Shown: positions 1 through 9,401, numbered from the stretch's first letter. The stretch is 64,000 bases of DNA from Kitasatospora gansuensis (GCF_014203705.1 NZ_JACHJR010000001.1:310001-374000), one strand, 5' to 3'. Translations and numbers: made by a program. The notes: generated by a model not told the origin, from the letters alone.

Positions 1-2451
1 GCCGTCCTTGGTCTGCCGGGTGCCCCAGCGGTGGGCCAGTTCGCTCACCAGGTGCATGCCGCGGCCGCCCTCGTCCTCCTCGGCGGAGGCCCGCAGGCGG
101 GGGGCCTGGTTGCCGGAGTCGGCCACCTCGACGGTGAGCGTGCGGTCGCGGAACAGGCGCAGCCGGCGCGGTGCGTCGGCGTGCAGCAGGGCGTTCGTGA
201 CGAGTTCGCTGACCAGGAGTTCGGCGAAGTCGGAGAGAGCGGTGAGCCCCCACTCCTCCAGGGTCTTGCGGGTGAAGCGGCGGGCGCGGCTGGGGGCCGG
301 GCCTTCGCCGTCGAGTTCCAGGGTGGCGATCCGGTCGGCGGGGATGGGGAGTGCGCGGGCCATGATCATCGCGATGTCGTCCTCGGTACCGTCCCGGACC
401 AGGGCGGCGAGCACCGCGTCGCAGCTCTCCTCCAGCGTCCGGCCGTGCCCGGCCAGGGTCTGGGCCAGCACGCCGATGCCGTGGTCGATGTCCTCGCCCC
501 GGCGTTCCACCAGGCCGTCGGTGTAGAGGGCCAGCAGGCTGCCCTCGCGCAGGGTGAACTCGGTGCTCTCGAAGGTCACGCCGCCCACTCCGAGCGGGAC
601 GCCCGGCGGCAGTACCAGCGCCCGGGAGGTGCCGTCCGGGGCGACCCGGACCGGCGGCAGGTGGCCGGCCGAGGCGATCGTGCAGGTGCCGTCCACCGGG
701 TCGTAGACCGCGCAGATACAGGTGGCGAACTGGCCCTCGCCGATGCCCATCGCGGTCTCGTCCAGCCGGGTCAGCACCTGGTCCGGCGGCATGTCCAGGG
801 TGGCCAGGGTCCGTGCCACGGTGCGCAGTTGACCCATCGTCGCGGCGGCCCGGATGCCGTGACCCATCACGTCGCCGACCACCAGCGCGACCCGTCCGCA
901 GGACAGCGGCACCACGTCGAACCAGTCCCCGCCGACCTCGCTCACCACGCTGCTCGGCAGGTACCGGTAGGCGATCTCCAGGCCGATGGTGCGGTGGATC
1001 TCCTGCGGCAGCAGGCTGCGCTGCAGGGTGAGCGCGGTCTCCCGCTCGCGCCGGTAGAGCCGGGCGTTGTCGAGGGCGATCGCGGTCCTGGCGACCAGTT
1101 CCTCGGCCAGCGCCACGTCGGCCGCGGTGAACGGCTCGGGGTTGCGCATCCGGACGAACTCCGAGCCGCCGAGCACCATGCCGCGGGCCAGGATCGGCAC
1201 CATCAGGTAGGAGTGGATGCCCGCCTTGACGCCGGGCCCGACCCGGGACTGCTCGTTCACCAGCGCGGCCAGCACCTGCTCGTCCACGTGCGGCCGCAGC
1301 AGCGGGCGCCCGCTGCGCAGGCACTCGGTGTAGACCCGCTTCGAGTCGTACTCCGAGGTGGCCCCGACCGCGTCGGCCGCGATGGTCATGCCCGACTCGT
1401 ACGCCTCGCCGACCGCCACCGCGCGCAGCATGACGCCCCGGTCCGGCTGGAGGTATGACGGTTCCTCACCTCGGAGCACCGGCTCCAGCAGGTCCACCGT
1501 GGCGAAGTCGGCGAATCTCGGGATCACCGCCTCGACCAGTTCCTCGGCGGTGCGCTGCAGGTCGAGCGTGGTGCCGATCCTGGCGGTGGCCTCGGCCAGC
1601 AGGGCCAGCCGCTCCTGGGCCCGGGAGGCCCGGGCCTCGGCCTGGAACCGTTCGGTCACGTCGATGATCGAGGAGCTCACCCCGAGCACCCGGCCGGTGG
1701 AGTCCTCCAGCCGGAAGTACGAGGCGGACCAGGCGCGCTCCCGGCGCGGGTCGCCGGGGGTGCGGCCGTGCGAGCGGGCGTCCACCACGGGCTGGCCGGT
1801 GGCCAGCACCTGGCGCATCACCGCCTCGATCTCCGCGCTGTTGATGCCGGGCAGGATGGCGCTGATCCGCCGTCCGAGGTGCTCGGCCACGGTCAGGCCG
1901 TTGATCCGGGCCAGCGCGTCGTTCAGCCGGACGTAGCGCAGCTCGGTGTCGTACACCGCCATGCCGATCGGCGACTGGGTGAAGATCCCGTCCAGCACCG
2001 CGAGGTCGCCCTCGACCTGGCGCAGCGAGCCGACGTCGGTGGCGGTGGCCAGCAGCAGCCGTTCGCCGCCCGGGCCGACGATGGGGTAGGTGTGGAACTC
2101 CAGTTCCACCACCTGGCCGTCCCGGTGCCGGATCGGGAAGACCCCGGACCAGCCCTTGCCCGTCATGATCTGCTCGAAGAGCTCGAAGGCCCGCCGGCGG
2201 TCCGCCTCGGGGACCAGCAGCCGGGCGGCGTAGCGGCCGACCGCCTCCCCCGCCGGGTAGCCGGTGAGGGCCTCGGCGTCCTCGCTCCAGTGCAGGATCC
2301 GGCCGTCGCCCTCGACCAGGGCGGTCGCCAGCGGGACCAGTCGGTGCCCTTCCAGCCGGTGACCCGCCAACCCGTGCCCCTCCGGACGCGGCGGAGCGGC
2401 ACCCGCCAGTGGGCCGGTGCCGTCCGCTGCGTTGCGCTCGCTGCCTTGCAT
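1..2451 (-). CDS. PAS/GAF/SpoIIE phosphatase with ATPase domain (partial)
   Basis: A multi-domain signalling protein that probably dephosphorylates an anti-anti-sigma factor and can bind ATP through an anti-sigma-type domain. Starting at the ATG at 2451, two PAS domains occupy roughly residues 35-150 and 155-285, a GAF domain about 300-450, and a PP2C/SpoIIE phosphatase about 480-690 (GGDWFDVVPL and VGDVMGHG metal-binding motifs). A C-terminal HATPase_c domain carries the N-box LVSELVTNALLHA and the G-box GGRGMHLV. The reading frame is still open at base 1, so the last residues lie outside the window. Sensory PAS-GAF-SpoIIE-HATPase fusions are common in Streptomyces. The ligand and the sigma factor controlled cannot be read from the sequence. 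Confidence 0.93.
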   Translation of the reverse strand, partial: MQGSERNAADGTGPLAGAAPPRPEGHGLAGHRLEGHRLVPLATALVEGDGRILHWSEDAEALTGYPAGEAVGRYAARLLVPEADRRRAFELFEQIMTGKGWSGVFPIRHRDGQVVELEFHTYPIVGPGGERLLLATATDVGSLRQVEGDLAVLDGIFTQSPIGMAVYDTELRYVRLNDALARINGLTVAEHLGRRISAILPGINSAEIEAVMRQVLATGQPVVDARSHGRTPGDPRRERAWSASYFRLEDSTGRVLGVSSSIIDVTERFQAEARASRAQERLALLAEATARIGTTLDLQRTAEELVEAVIPRFADFATVDLLEPVLRGEEPSYLQPDRGVMLRAVAVGEAYESGMTIAADAVGATSEYDSKRVYTECLRSGRPLLRPHVDEQVLAALVNEQSRVGPGVKAGIHSYLMVPILARGMVLGGSEFVRMRNPEPFTAADVALAEELVARTAIALDNARLYRRERETALTLQRSLLPQEIHRTIGLEIAYRYLPSSVVSEVGGDWFDVVPLSCGRVALVVGDVMGHGIRAAATMGQLRTVARTLATLDMPPDQVLTRLDETAMGIGEGQFATCICAVYDPVDGTCTIASAGHLPPVRVAPDGTSRALVLPPGVPLGVGGVTFESTEFTLREGSLLALYTDGLVERRGEDIDHGIGVLAQTLAGHGRTLEESCDAVLAALVRDGTEDDIAMIMARALPIPADRIATLELDGEGPAPSRARRFTRKTLEEWGLTALSDFAELLVSELVTNALLHADAPRRLRLFRDRTLTVEVADSGNQAPRLRASAEEDEGGRGMHLVSELAHRWGTRQTKDG

Positions 2452-2587
2452 GATCAGGGGATCACCTGTCAGATACCTTCCCCGGTGTGGCCGGGGCGAA
2501 TCGGCTTCCACCAGACTGCACGGCGGTGGAGAGTGCGGCTACTGCTGGTCCGTCAGGTGGGGTACACCGTCGGGACGGCTGAGCTTT

Positions 2588-3196
2588 TCAGGTGATCAGC
2601 ACGGCGTCCAGAGTTCTGGCCCACTGACGCACCACTCGGGCCCGGCGCGGGCCGTCGTCGGTGAGCAGATTGGCCAGTCCGAGCCCCCGGGCGAGGTCCA
2701 GGGTCGCCTGCACGGTCTCCCGGGCGCCGGGGTGCGACTCGTCGGCGCCGAGGAACTCGACCGCCGCCCGGTGCGCCTCCCGGCCGAGGTGGTTCTCCAG
2801 CGCGACGATCCGCTCGCGCAGCGCCTGCTCGGTGGCCGCGGCGACCCACAGGTGCAGCGCGGCCCGGAACAGCGGCCCGGTGTAGAGCCGGACGATCAGC
2901 TCCACCACCGCCTCGGTGCGCGCCTCGCCCGGCGGCGGCAGGGTCTCGGTGTCGGCCCGGACGGCGGCCAGCCGCTCGTCGGTGACGTACTCGACGGCGG
3001 CGGTGAAGAGGTCCTCCCGGGTCGGGAAGTGGTGCTGGGCCGCGCCCCGGGTGACCCCGGCCCGCTCGGCCACCACCGCGACCGTGCTGCCGTTCCAGCC
3101 CAGCTCGGCCAGGCACTCCACGGCGGCCTCCAGCAGCCGGCGCCGGGTGGCCCGGCTGCGGTCCTGCTGCGGGGTACGAGCGGCTTGGGTCGTCAT
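2588..3196 (-). CDS. TetR/AcrR family transcriptional regulator
   Basis: A 202-residue TetR-family repressor. The N-terminal helix-turn-helix spans about residues 15-60 (RRRLLEAAVECLAELGW, then GVTRGAAQHHFPTREDLFTAA); the rest is a helical ligand-binding domain with no recognisable signature. It lies just downstream of the acyl-CoA ligase gene on the same strand and is the only regulator in the acyl-CoA catabolic cluster, so control of that cluster by a CoA thioester or its acid is the simplest inference. The 16-bp palindrome at 12907-12922 is a candidate operator; no similar palindrome was seen directly upstream of this gene. Confidence 0.92.
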   Translation of the reverse strand: MTTQAARTPQQDRSRATRRRLLEAAVECLAELGWNGSTVAVVAERAGVTRGAAQHHFPTREDLFTAAVEYVTDERLAAVRADTETLPPPGEARTEAVVELIVRLYTGPLFRAALHLWVAAATEQALRERIVALENHLGREAHRAAVEFLGADESHPGARETVQATLDLARGLGLANLLTDDGPRRARVVRQWARTLDAVLIT

Positions 3197-3293
3197 CCCG
3201 GCCCTCCTCCGTTGCCTGCGGCCGGTACTGCCCCCGTACCGCTGCCGTCCGTGGTCCCGCCGATCCTGCCAGACCGGCGGGACCCCGCGCCGC

Positions 3294-4871
3294 TCAGGTA
3301 CGGTCGCGCAGCTGACGGCGGAGGATCTTCCCGGCCGCCGACTTGGGCACCTGGTCGATGAACTCGACCGCCCTGACCTTCTTGTACGGCGCCACCTGGC
3401 CGGCCACGAAGTCGCCGACCTGTTGCTCCGTCAGCCCGCTGCCGGGGGTGCGGACCACGAACGCCTTCGGCCGTTCCTCGCCGTCCGCCCCGGTCACCCC
3501 GATCACGGCGGCGTCGGCCACCTCGGGGTGAGTGAGCAGCAGGGCCTCCAGTTCGGCGGGCGCGACCTGGTAGCCCTTGTACTTGATGAGCTCCTTCACC
3601 CGGTCCACCACGAACAGGTAGCCCCGCTCGTCCACCACGCCGACGTCCCCGGTGTGCAGCCAGCCGTCCGGGTCGATCATCGCGTCGGTCTCGCTCTTCC
3701 GGCCGAAGTAACCCCGCATCACCTGCGGTCCCCGGAACAGGAGTTCACCGCGCTCGCCGACGCCGAGGTCGGCGCCCGAGCCGTCCAGCGCGGTGACCCG
3801 CAGCTCGGTGGAGGCGACCAGCCGGCCGACTGTCCCGGCCGGCGGGTTCGGGTCGTCCAGCGGCACCACGTGGGTGACCGGCGACAGTTCGGTCATCCCG
3901 TACCCCTGGTGGATCCGCTCCAGCCCGAGCCTGCGGGCGGCGGTCGCGGCCAGCTCGGCGTCCAGCGGGGCGGCGGCGCTCAGCACGTAGCGGATCGAGG
4001 AGAGGTCGTACTGGTCCACCAGCGGATGCTTGGCCAGCGCCAGCACGATCGGCGGGGCGGCGAACACCCCCTCGATCCGCTGGTCCTGGATGGTTCGCAG
4101 GAACTGCTCCAGGTCGAAGCGCGGCAGCACCACCACCGTGGAGCCGGACCGGAGCGGGTGGTTGAGCAGTGAGGTCAGCCCGTAGATGTGAAAGAACGGG
4201 AGCACCGCCAGGATGCGTTCGCCCTCGCCGGTGGCGTGCACCGCGTCGGTCTGCAGCAGGTTGCTGCTGATGTTGCGGTGACTGAGCATCACGCCCTTGG
4301 GCAGGCCGGTGGTGCCGCTGGAGTACGGCAGGACGGCGATGTCGGTGGCCGGGTCGATCTCCGGGGTGGGCTCGGGGCCGGTACACGCCAGCAGGTCGGC
4401 CAGCGAGCGGTGGCCCTCGGCCTGGTCGCAGACGAAGATCTCCTCGACCGGGCTGCCCTCGGCCGCCAGCGCCTTGGCGGCCTCGGTGGCGACCGGCAGG
4501 AAGAGCGAGATGGTGATGATCCAACGGGCCCCGCTGTCGCGGAGCTGCCCGGCCAGTTCGGCGGCCGTGCTGAGCGAACTGACCGTGGTGACGGTGGCGC
4601 CCGCCCTGGTGGCTCCGTAGAAGGCGATCGGGTAGGCGACGGTGTTCGGGCTGAACAGCGCGATCCGATCGCCCTTACGCACCCCGGCCTCGGCCAGGCC
4701 CGCCGCACAGCGACGGCTGGCGCCGTCCAACTGCGCGTAACTGACGGACTGTCCGGTGAGACCGTCGATCAGGGCCGGTACGTCCGCGTGCGCGGCGAAG
4801 TCGCCGAGCACCGCGTCGTGGATCGGCAGGTCGAGCGGCTCGATGTCGGGGTAGTCGCTACGGAACGCCAT
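3294..4871 (-). CDS. 4-coumarate:CoA-ligase-like acyl-CoA synthetase
   Basis: A 525-residue ANL-superfamily ligase that activates a carboxylic acid to its CoA thioester through an acyl-adenylate. The P-loop SSGTTGLPKG lies at residues 184-193. Further on are YGMTELSP (A5), HTGD, VDRVKELIKYKGYQVAPAE (hinge and A8) and the C-terminal catalytic lysine in PKSAAGKILRR. Length and the GYQVAPAELE segment match plant-type 4CL-like enzymes of actinomycetes. The substrate cannot be read from the sequence; neighbouring acyl-CoA dehydrogenase, carboxylase and AtuA genes favour an aliphatic, branched or terpenoid acid over a phenylpropanoid. The tetR gene follows 97 bp downstream. Confidence 0.93.
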   Translation of the reverse strand: MAFRSDYPDIEPLDLPIHDAVLGDFAAHADVPALIDGLTGQSVSYAQLDGASRRCAAGLAEAGVRKGDRIALFSPNTVAYPIAFYGATRAGATVTTVSSLSTAAELAGQLRDSGARWIITISLFLPVATEAAKALAAEGSPVEEIFVCDQAEGHRSLADLLACTGPEPTPEIDPATDIAVLPYSSGTTGLPKGVMLSHRNISSNLLQTDAVHATGEGERILAVLPFFHIYGLTSLLNHPLRSGSTVVVLPRFDLEQFLRTIQDQRIEGVFAAPPIVLALAKHPLVDQYDLSSIRYVLSAAAPLDAELAATAARRLGLERIHQGYGMTELSPVTHVVPLDDPNPPAGTVGRLVASTELRVTALDGSGADLGVGERGELLFRGPQVMRGYFGRKSETDAMIDPDGWLHTGDVGVVDERGYLFVVDRVKELIKYKGYQVAPAELEALLLTHPEVADAAVIGVTGADGEERPKAFVVRTPGSGLTEQQVGDFVAGQVAPYKKVRAVEFIDQVPKSAAGKILRRQLRDRT

Positions 4872-4963
4872 AGGTGCCTCCTGGCGGGCGCTGGGTGGAG
4901 CGGGCCCTCCTAGAGTGGCGGCTGACGGGCGGCGCGGACAGAGTGCCGACAGGGCTCAGGCAC

Positions 4964-5485
4964 TCAGGCGAGGTCGAACGCCTGCGGGTAGACGAAGGCG
5001 CCGCGCAGCGAGGGCTGGTACGCCGCGAGCGGGCGGGCCTGGAAGAACCGGCCCCAGGTCGGGTCCGGCGCGGTGATGCCGTACTCGGTACTGGGCCGGA
5101 AGCCGTACCGGCCGTAGTAGTCGGGGCTGCCCAGCAGCGCCACCAGCGGCTCGCCGAGCGCATCCGCCCCACCAAGTACCGCGTGCACCAACGCCAGCCC
5201 CACGCCCTGCCGTTGGTGCCCCGGCAGCACACTGATCGGGCCGAGCCCGACCACCGGCGCACCGTCCACGTGGGCCCGGCTGCACACCACGTGCCCGACC
5301 ACCGCCCCGTCGGTGCCGGTGGCGACCATGGACAGCGGGGGCAGCCAGGCGGGGCCGGAGCGGAGCTGGTCGAGCAACGCGACCTCGATCGGCTCCACGG
5401 TCTCGGCCCGGGCGAAGGCGACGGCGGTCACGGCCCGGACGGCGGCCACGTCGGCGGGGGTCTCTCGTCTGATCAGCACCGGCAC
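4964..5485 (-). CDS. GNAT family N-acetyltransferase
   Basis: A 173-residue GCN5-related acetyltransferase. The core is clear: IRRETPADVAAVRAV at the N terminus, the acetyl-CoA-binding motif A around residues 84-105 (GLGPISVLPGHQRQGVGLAL), and PDYYGRYGF towards the C terminus, the usual pattern of YhbS-like small-molecule acetyltransferases. The start is a GTG with no strong ribosome-binding site. It is transcribed divergently from the lipoprotein at 5655 and towards the acyl-CoA ligase. The substrate is unknown and nothing ties it to acyl-CoA catabolism. Confidence 0.88.
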   Translation of the reverse strand: MPVLIRRETPADVAAVRAVTAVAFARAETVEPIEVALLDQLRSGPAWLPPLSMVATGTDGAVVGHVVCSRAHVDGAPVVGLGPISVLPGHQRQGVGLALVHAVLGGADALGEPLVALLGSPDYYGRYGFRPSTEYGITAPDPTWGRFFQARPLAAYQPSLRGAFVYPQAFDLA

Positions 5486-5592
5486 AGTGTGGGTTCAGCG
5501 ACCTTGCGGAGCAACGGAATTACCGCTGTCCTCCGGCAGCCCCCGGCCGGCCCGTCCGGGGTACCCGAACCACCGAAGCCCGTGCGGACGTC

Positions 5593-5623
5593 ACAGGGAA
5601 CTGACAGTGTGTCAGTTCCCTGT
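5593..5623. promoter_or_regulatory. 31-bp perfect inverted repeat
   Basis: Two perfect 14-base arms (ACAGGGAACTGACA and its complement) are separated by GTG. The repeat sits in the divergent intergenic region between the GNAT gene and the lipoprotein gene, ending 31 bases before the lipoprotein ATG. It may be an operator for a dimeric regulator or an RNA hairpin in the leader. There is no T-rich tail on either side. Confidence 0.65.
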
Positions 5624-5654
5624 CGGTCCGACTTCGAGGCGAAGGAAGTACTTC

Positions 5655-6116
5655 ATGCCCGTCCACACCCACCCCCGTCCCACCGTGCGCGGAGTGCTCG
5701 TGCTGGCCACCACAGCCTTGCTGTCCCTCGGGCTGGCCGGATGCTCCGATGGGGAGGACAACACCTTCAAGACCTGGGCCGCCGACGGAGGAAAGGAGCA
5801 CACCTTGGTGATCGGCAAGGACATCATCACGCTGCTATCGCTCTCCGGGCAGAGCCGCAGCAGCACCGCAGACCACTGTCGGGAGGTGCTCGACCACGTG
5901 AAGGCGGCGAAGGCGTACCGGAAGCTGCCCGACGAGACCGCCCGGGGCTACTGGGAGACGGCGCTCGACAGGGTGGAGACCACCGCCACGCACTGCGTGC
6001 AGAACAAGGACACGGGCATGACCGGTGGCACGAGCCTCTCCGAGGCGGGCGAGGCGCAGAGTGCGTTCAGCTCGCTGACCATCAGCATCAACCGGCTCAC
6101 CAAGTCCAACTCCTGA
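5655..6116 (+). CDS. putative lipoprotein of unknown function
   Basis: A 153-residue exported protein. An N-terminal signal with arginine and a hydrophobic stretch (VLVLATTALLSLGLAGC) ends in a lipobox LAGC, so the mature protein should be lipid-anchored on the outer face of the membrane at Cys-31. The mature part contains two further cysteines (in DHCREV and THCVQN) that could form a disulphide. No family is recognised. The ATG at 5655 is chosen over upstream in-frame codons because AAGGAAG lies six bases before it and it gives an intact signal peptide. A perfect inverted repeat lies just upstream and a 17-bp tandem repeat follows the stop. Confidence 0.82.
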   Translation: MPVHTHPRPTVRGVLVLATTALLSLGLAGCSDGEDNTFKTWAADGGKEHTLVIGKDIITLLSLSGQSRSSTADHCREVLDHVKAAKAYRKLPDETARGYWETALDRVETTATHCVQNKDTGMTGGTSLSEAGEAQSAFSSLTISINRLTKSNS

Positions 6117-6149
6117 GGCCCGGAACCGCCGTCCGACCGGCGGTCCGGA

Positions 6150-6200
6150 CCGGACGGCGGTACGGGCCGGACGGCGGTACGGGCCGGACGGCGGTACGGG
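6150..6200. repeat. three tandem copies of a 17-bp unit
   Basis: The unit CCGGACGGCGGTACGGG occurs three times without interruption, 34 bases after the lipoprotein stop and before the convergent acyl-CoA dehydrogenase gene. Degenerate half units flank it (CCGACCGGCGGTCCGGA on the left, CCGGCCCGCG on the right). A short variable-number repeat or a complex terminator are both possible. Confidence 0.85.
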
Positions 6201-6272
6201 CCGGCCCGCGCTTGCAGGTGTGGCAGGCCGGGGAGCCGCCGCGCCGTTGGTGGCAACGGTCCTGACGGACCG

Positions 6273-7445
6273 TCAGTACGACCGGGGCAGCCCCAGGGTG
6301 TGCTGGGCGACGTAGTTCAGGATCATCTCCCGGCTGACCGGGGCGATCCGGCTGACCCGGGTGGCGGTGAGCAGGGCGGCCAGTCCGTACTCCTGGGTGA
6401 GGCCGTTGCCGCCCAGGGTGTGCACCGCCTGGTCCACGGTGTGGCAGGCGGCCTCAGCGGCCGCGTACTTGGCCATGTTGGCGGCCTCGCCGGCGGCCAC
6501 GTCGTGGCCCTGGTCGTAGAGTTGGGCCGCATTGAGCATCATCAGCCGGGCGAGTTCGATCTCGATGGCGCACTGGGCCAGCGGGTGCGCGATCGCCTGG
6601 TGGGCGCCGATCGGGGCATCCCAGACGGTCCGGGTCCTGGCGTAGTCGGTGGCGGTGGCGAGCGCCTGGCGGGCCAGGCCCAGGGCGAAGGCGGCGGTCA
6701 TCACCCGTTCCGGGTTGAGTCCGGCGAACAGCTGCTCCAAGCCGGCGTCCTCCGCCCCGACCAGGGCCTCGGCGGGCAGCCGTACGTCGTCCAGGAAGAC
6801 CTGGAACTGCTTCTCGGCGGTGACCAGTTCCATCGGGATGGCCCGGTACTCGAAGCCCGGCGTCTCGCGCGGGACGACGAACAGGACGGGCTTCAGCCGC
6901 CCGGTCCTGGCGTCCTCGGTGCGGGCCACGAAGAGCACCGCGTCGGCGTGGTCGATGCCCGAGATGAAGACCTTGCGGCCGGTGAGCAGCCAGTCCTGGC
7001 CGTCCCGGCGGGCGGTGGTGGTCAGCCGGTGCGAGTTGGAGCCCGCGTCCGGCTCGGTGATGCCGAAGGCCATCCGGCGGCTGCCGTCGGCGAGTCCGGG
7101 CAGCCAGGTCTGCTTCTGCTGCTCGGTGCCGTAGCGGGCGATCACCGTGCCGCAGATCGCGGGCGAGACGATCATCATCAGCAGTGGGCAGCCGGCCGCT
7201 CCGAACTCCTCCAGCACGATGGACAGTTCGGTGATGCCTGCACCCCCGCCGCCGTACTCGACGGGGAGGCTGACCCCGAGGTAGCCCGCCTTCCCGGCCT
7301 CGGCCCAGAGCTCGTCGACGGGCTCGCCCGCGCGGGCCTTGCGGCGGAAGTACTCCGGGCCGTAACGGCGGGCCAGGTCGCCGACGGCGCGGCGCAGGGC
7401 CTGGTGTTCCTCGGATTCGGCCGGGTTGAGCAGCGGTGCGGACAT
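6273..7445 (-). CDS. acyl-CoA dehydrogenase
   Basis: A 390-residue flavin-dependent acyl-CoA dehydrogenase, introducing an alpha-beta double bond. Family marks are GITEPDAGSNSHRL (around residue 125), the segment WLLTGRKVFISG, and the C-terminal helical domain including YARTRTVWDAPIGAHQAIAHPLA and QAVHTLGGNGLTQEYGL. Its gene lies 42 bases downstream of the carboxylase alpha gene on the same strand, fitting the order dehydrogenation, carboxylation and further degradation seen in leucine/isovalerate and citronellate pathways. Which acyl-CoA is used cannot be told. Confidence 0.95.
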   Translation of the reverse strand: MSAPLLNPAESEEHQALRRAVGDLARRYGPEYFRRKARAGEPVDELWAEAGKAGYLGVSLPVEYGGGGAGITELSIVLEEFGAAGCPLLMMIVSPAICGTVIARYGTEQQKQTWLPGLADGSRRMAFGITEPDAGSNSHRLTTTARRDGQDWLLTGRKVFISGIDHADAVLFVARTEDARTGRLKPVLFVVPRETPGFEYRAIPMELVTAEKQFQVFLDDVRLPAEALVGAEDAGLEQLFAGLNPERVMTAAFALGLARQALATATDYARTRTVWDAPIGAHQAIAHPLAQCAIEIELARLMMLNAAQLYDQGHDVAAGEAANMAKYAAAEAACHTVDQAVHTLGGNGLTQEYGLAALLTATRVSRIAPVSREMILNYVAQHTLGLPRSY

Positions 7446-7487
7446 GGCGAAGGTCCCTTCCGTGCGTTCGGGGTTCCTGGGTGGGAT

Positions 7488-9398
7488 TCAGTCGTGCGGC
7501 CGGACGACGGCCAGCAGGGTGCCGGGCTCGACCTGTTGGCCGACGGCCACCCGCAGTTCGGTGAGCACTCCGTCGGTCGGCGCGCTGACCCGGTGCTCCA
7601 TCTTCATCGCCTCCAGCCAGAGCAGCGGCTGCCCGGCGGTGACGTGGTCGCCGGGTGCGGCGGCCGTCCGGGTGACGGTGCCCGGCATGGGTGCGAGCAG
7701 CGCGCCGGGGGTGGGTTCGGCCTGCGGTTCGGGCAGGAGCGGCAGTGCGGTCAGGGTGGCGGCGCCGGTGGGTCCGTCCAGGTGCAGGGTGCTGCCGTAC
7801 CGGGCGATCCGGTAGGTGTGCGTCCGGCCGTCGACCCGCAGGGTGACCAACTCCGCCCTGGCCTCGACCAGTTCGACACCTGGATGACCCTGGAGCCCGT
7901 CCCGGGTGAGGCGGTGGCGCACCTCGTGCTCGGTGCCGTCGGCCGCCAGGTAGCGCCTGATCTCCGGCTGCGAGGGCAGGTTCCGCCAGCCCGGTGGGAA
8001 CGGCGAGCCGCCCGTCTCGGAGAGCGCGGCCGCGAGCGCGGGCAGCGCGAGGCTCTCGCCCTTGCCACCGAGGTCGTGCTCCGCCAGGAATCCGGTGTGC
8101 AACTCCCCTGCCAGGAACGCGGGGTGGCGCAGTGCGGCGACCAGCAGGGCCCGGTTGCTGCCCGGGCCGTGAATGCGCGCGCGGCTCAGCGCGGTGGCCA
8201 GCAGCCGGGCAGCGGCGGCCCGGGTGGGTGCCCAGGCGATCAGCTTGGCGAGCATCGGGTCGTAGTGCGGACCGATCTCGGTGCCGTCGGTCACCCCGGA
8301 GTCCAGCCGCAGACCGGTGTCCCGTTGCCCGGTGTCGAACTCGACCGAGACACCCGCCACTTCGAGCAGGTGCAGGGTGCCGGTCCGGGGCTGCCAGTCC
8401 TGTTCCGGGTCCTCGGCGTACAGCCTGGCCTCGATCGCGTGGCCCCGGGTCGGCGGCGGCTCGGCGGGCAGGGCCTCGCCCTCGGCGATCCGGAGCTGGA
8501 GGGCGACCAGGTCGAGGCCGGTGACGCACTCGGTGACCGGGTGCTCGACCTGGAGCCGGGTGTTCATCTCCAGGAACCAGCACCGGCCTTCGGGCGTGAC
8601 CAGGAACTCGGCCGTCCCGGCGCCCCGGTAGCCGATCGCCCGGGCGGCGGCGGTCGCGGCCCGGTGCAGTTCGGCCCGCAGCGCCTCGGGCAGGCCGGGC
8701 GCCGGGGCCTCTTCGATCACCTTCTGGTGCCGGCGCTGGAGCGAGCAGTCCCGGTCACCGACCACCCAGACCGTGCCGTGGGCGTCGGCCAGCAGCTGCA
8801 CCTCGACGTGCCGTCCGTCCGGCAGATAGGGCTCGCAGAACACCTCGTCGGCACCGAAGGCACTCGCCGCCTCCGCCCTGGCAGCCGCCAACGCGGCGGG
8901 CAGCTCGGCGAGTTCGCGGACGATCCGCATCCCCCGGCCGCCGCCACCCGCTGCCGCCTTGACCAGCAGCGGCAGGTCGGCGGCGGTCGGTTCGGCCGGC
9001 ACCGAGAGCACCGGCACCCCGGCCGCCGCCATCAGCCGTTTCGCCTCGGTCTTCGATCCCATCGCGGCGATCGCCTCGGCGGGCGGTCCGATCCAGGTCA
9101 GCCCGGCGGCCTGCACCGCCGCCGCGAACTCGGCGTTCTCGGACAGGAATCCGTAGCCCGGGTGGACCGCGTCCGCCCCGGCTGCGAGCGCCGCGGCGAC
9201 CAGCAGGTCGGCCCGCAGGTAGGTCTCGGCGGGTGCGGCTCCCGGCAGCCGGACGGCGGTGTCGGCTTCCCGGACGTGCGGGGCGTCGGCATCCGGATCG
9301 GAGTGCACGGCCACCGTGGCGATGCCCAGGTCCCGGCAGGTCCGGAAGACCCGGCGGGCGATCTCGCCCCGGTTGGCGACCAGTACGGAGGTGATCAT
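7488..9398 (-). CDS. acyl-CoA carboxylase, biotin-carboxylase/BCCP alpha subunit
   Basis: A 636-residue alpha subunit that carboxylates its own biotin with ATP and bicarbonate. The N terminus (VANRGEIARRVFRTC) and the ATP-grasp region (KAAAGGGGRGMRIV, then EMNTRLQVEHPVTE) are the biotin carboxylase; the C terminus carries the biotinyl domain with EAMKMEH, the biotinylated lysine being near residue 599. Length matches methylcrotonyl-, geranyl- and related acyl-CoA carboxylases. It pairs with the beta subunit upstream. The intergenic gap holds a MITE-like element whose inverted repeat provides the only ribosome-binding-site-like sequence (GAGAGG, nine bases before the ATG). Confidence 0.96.
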   Translation of the reverse strand: MITSVLVANRGEIARRVFRTCRDLGIATVAVHSDPDADAPHVREADTAVRLPGAAPAETYLRADLLVAAALAAGADAVHPGYGFLSENAEFAAAVQAAGLTWIGPPAEAIAAMGSKTEAKRLMAAAGVPVLSVPAEPTAADLPLLVKAAAGGGGRGMRIVRELAELPAALAAARAEAASAFGADEVFCEPYLPDGRHVEVQLLADAHGTVWVVGDRDCSLQRRHQKVIEEAPAPGLPEALRAELHRAATAAARAIGYRGAGTAEFLVTPEGRCWFLEMNTRLQVEHPVTECVTGLDLVALQLRIAEGEALPAEPPPTRGHAIEARLYAEDPEQDWQPRTGTLHLLEVAGVSVEFDTGQRDTGLRLDSGVTDGTEIGPHYDPMLAKLIAWAPTRAAAARLLATALSRARIHGPGSNRALLVAALRHPAFLAGELHTGFLAEHDLGGKGESLALPALAAALSETGGSPFPPGWRNLPSQPEIRRYLAADGTEHEVRHRLTRDGLQGHPGVELVEARAELVTLRVDGRTHTYRIARYGSTLHLDGPTGAATLTALPLLPEPQAEPTPGALLAPMPGTVTRTAAAPGDHVTAGQPLLWLEAMKMEHRVSAPTDGVLTELRVAVGQQVEPGTLLAVVRPHD

Positions 9399-9401
9399 CG
9401 G

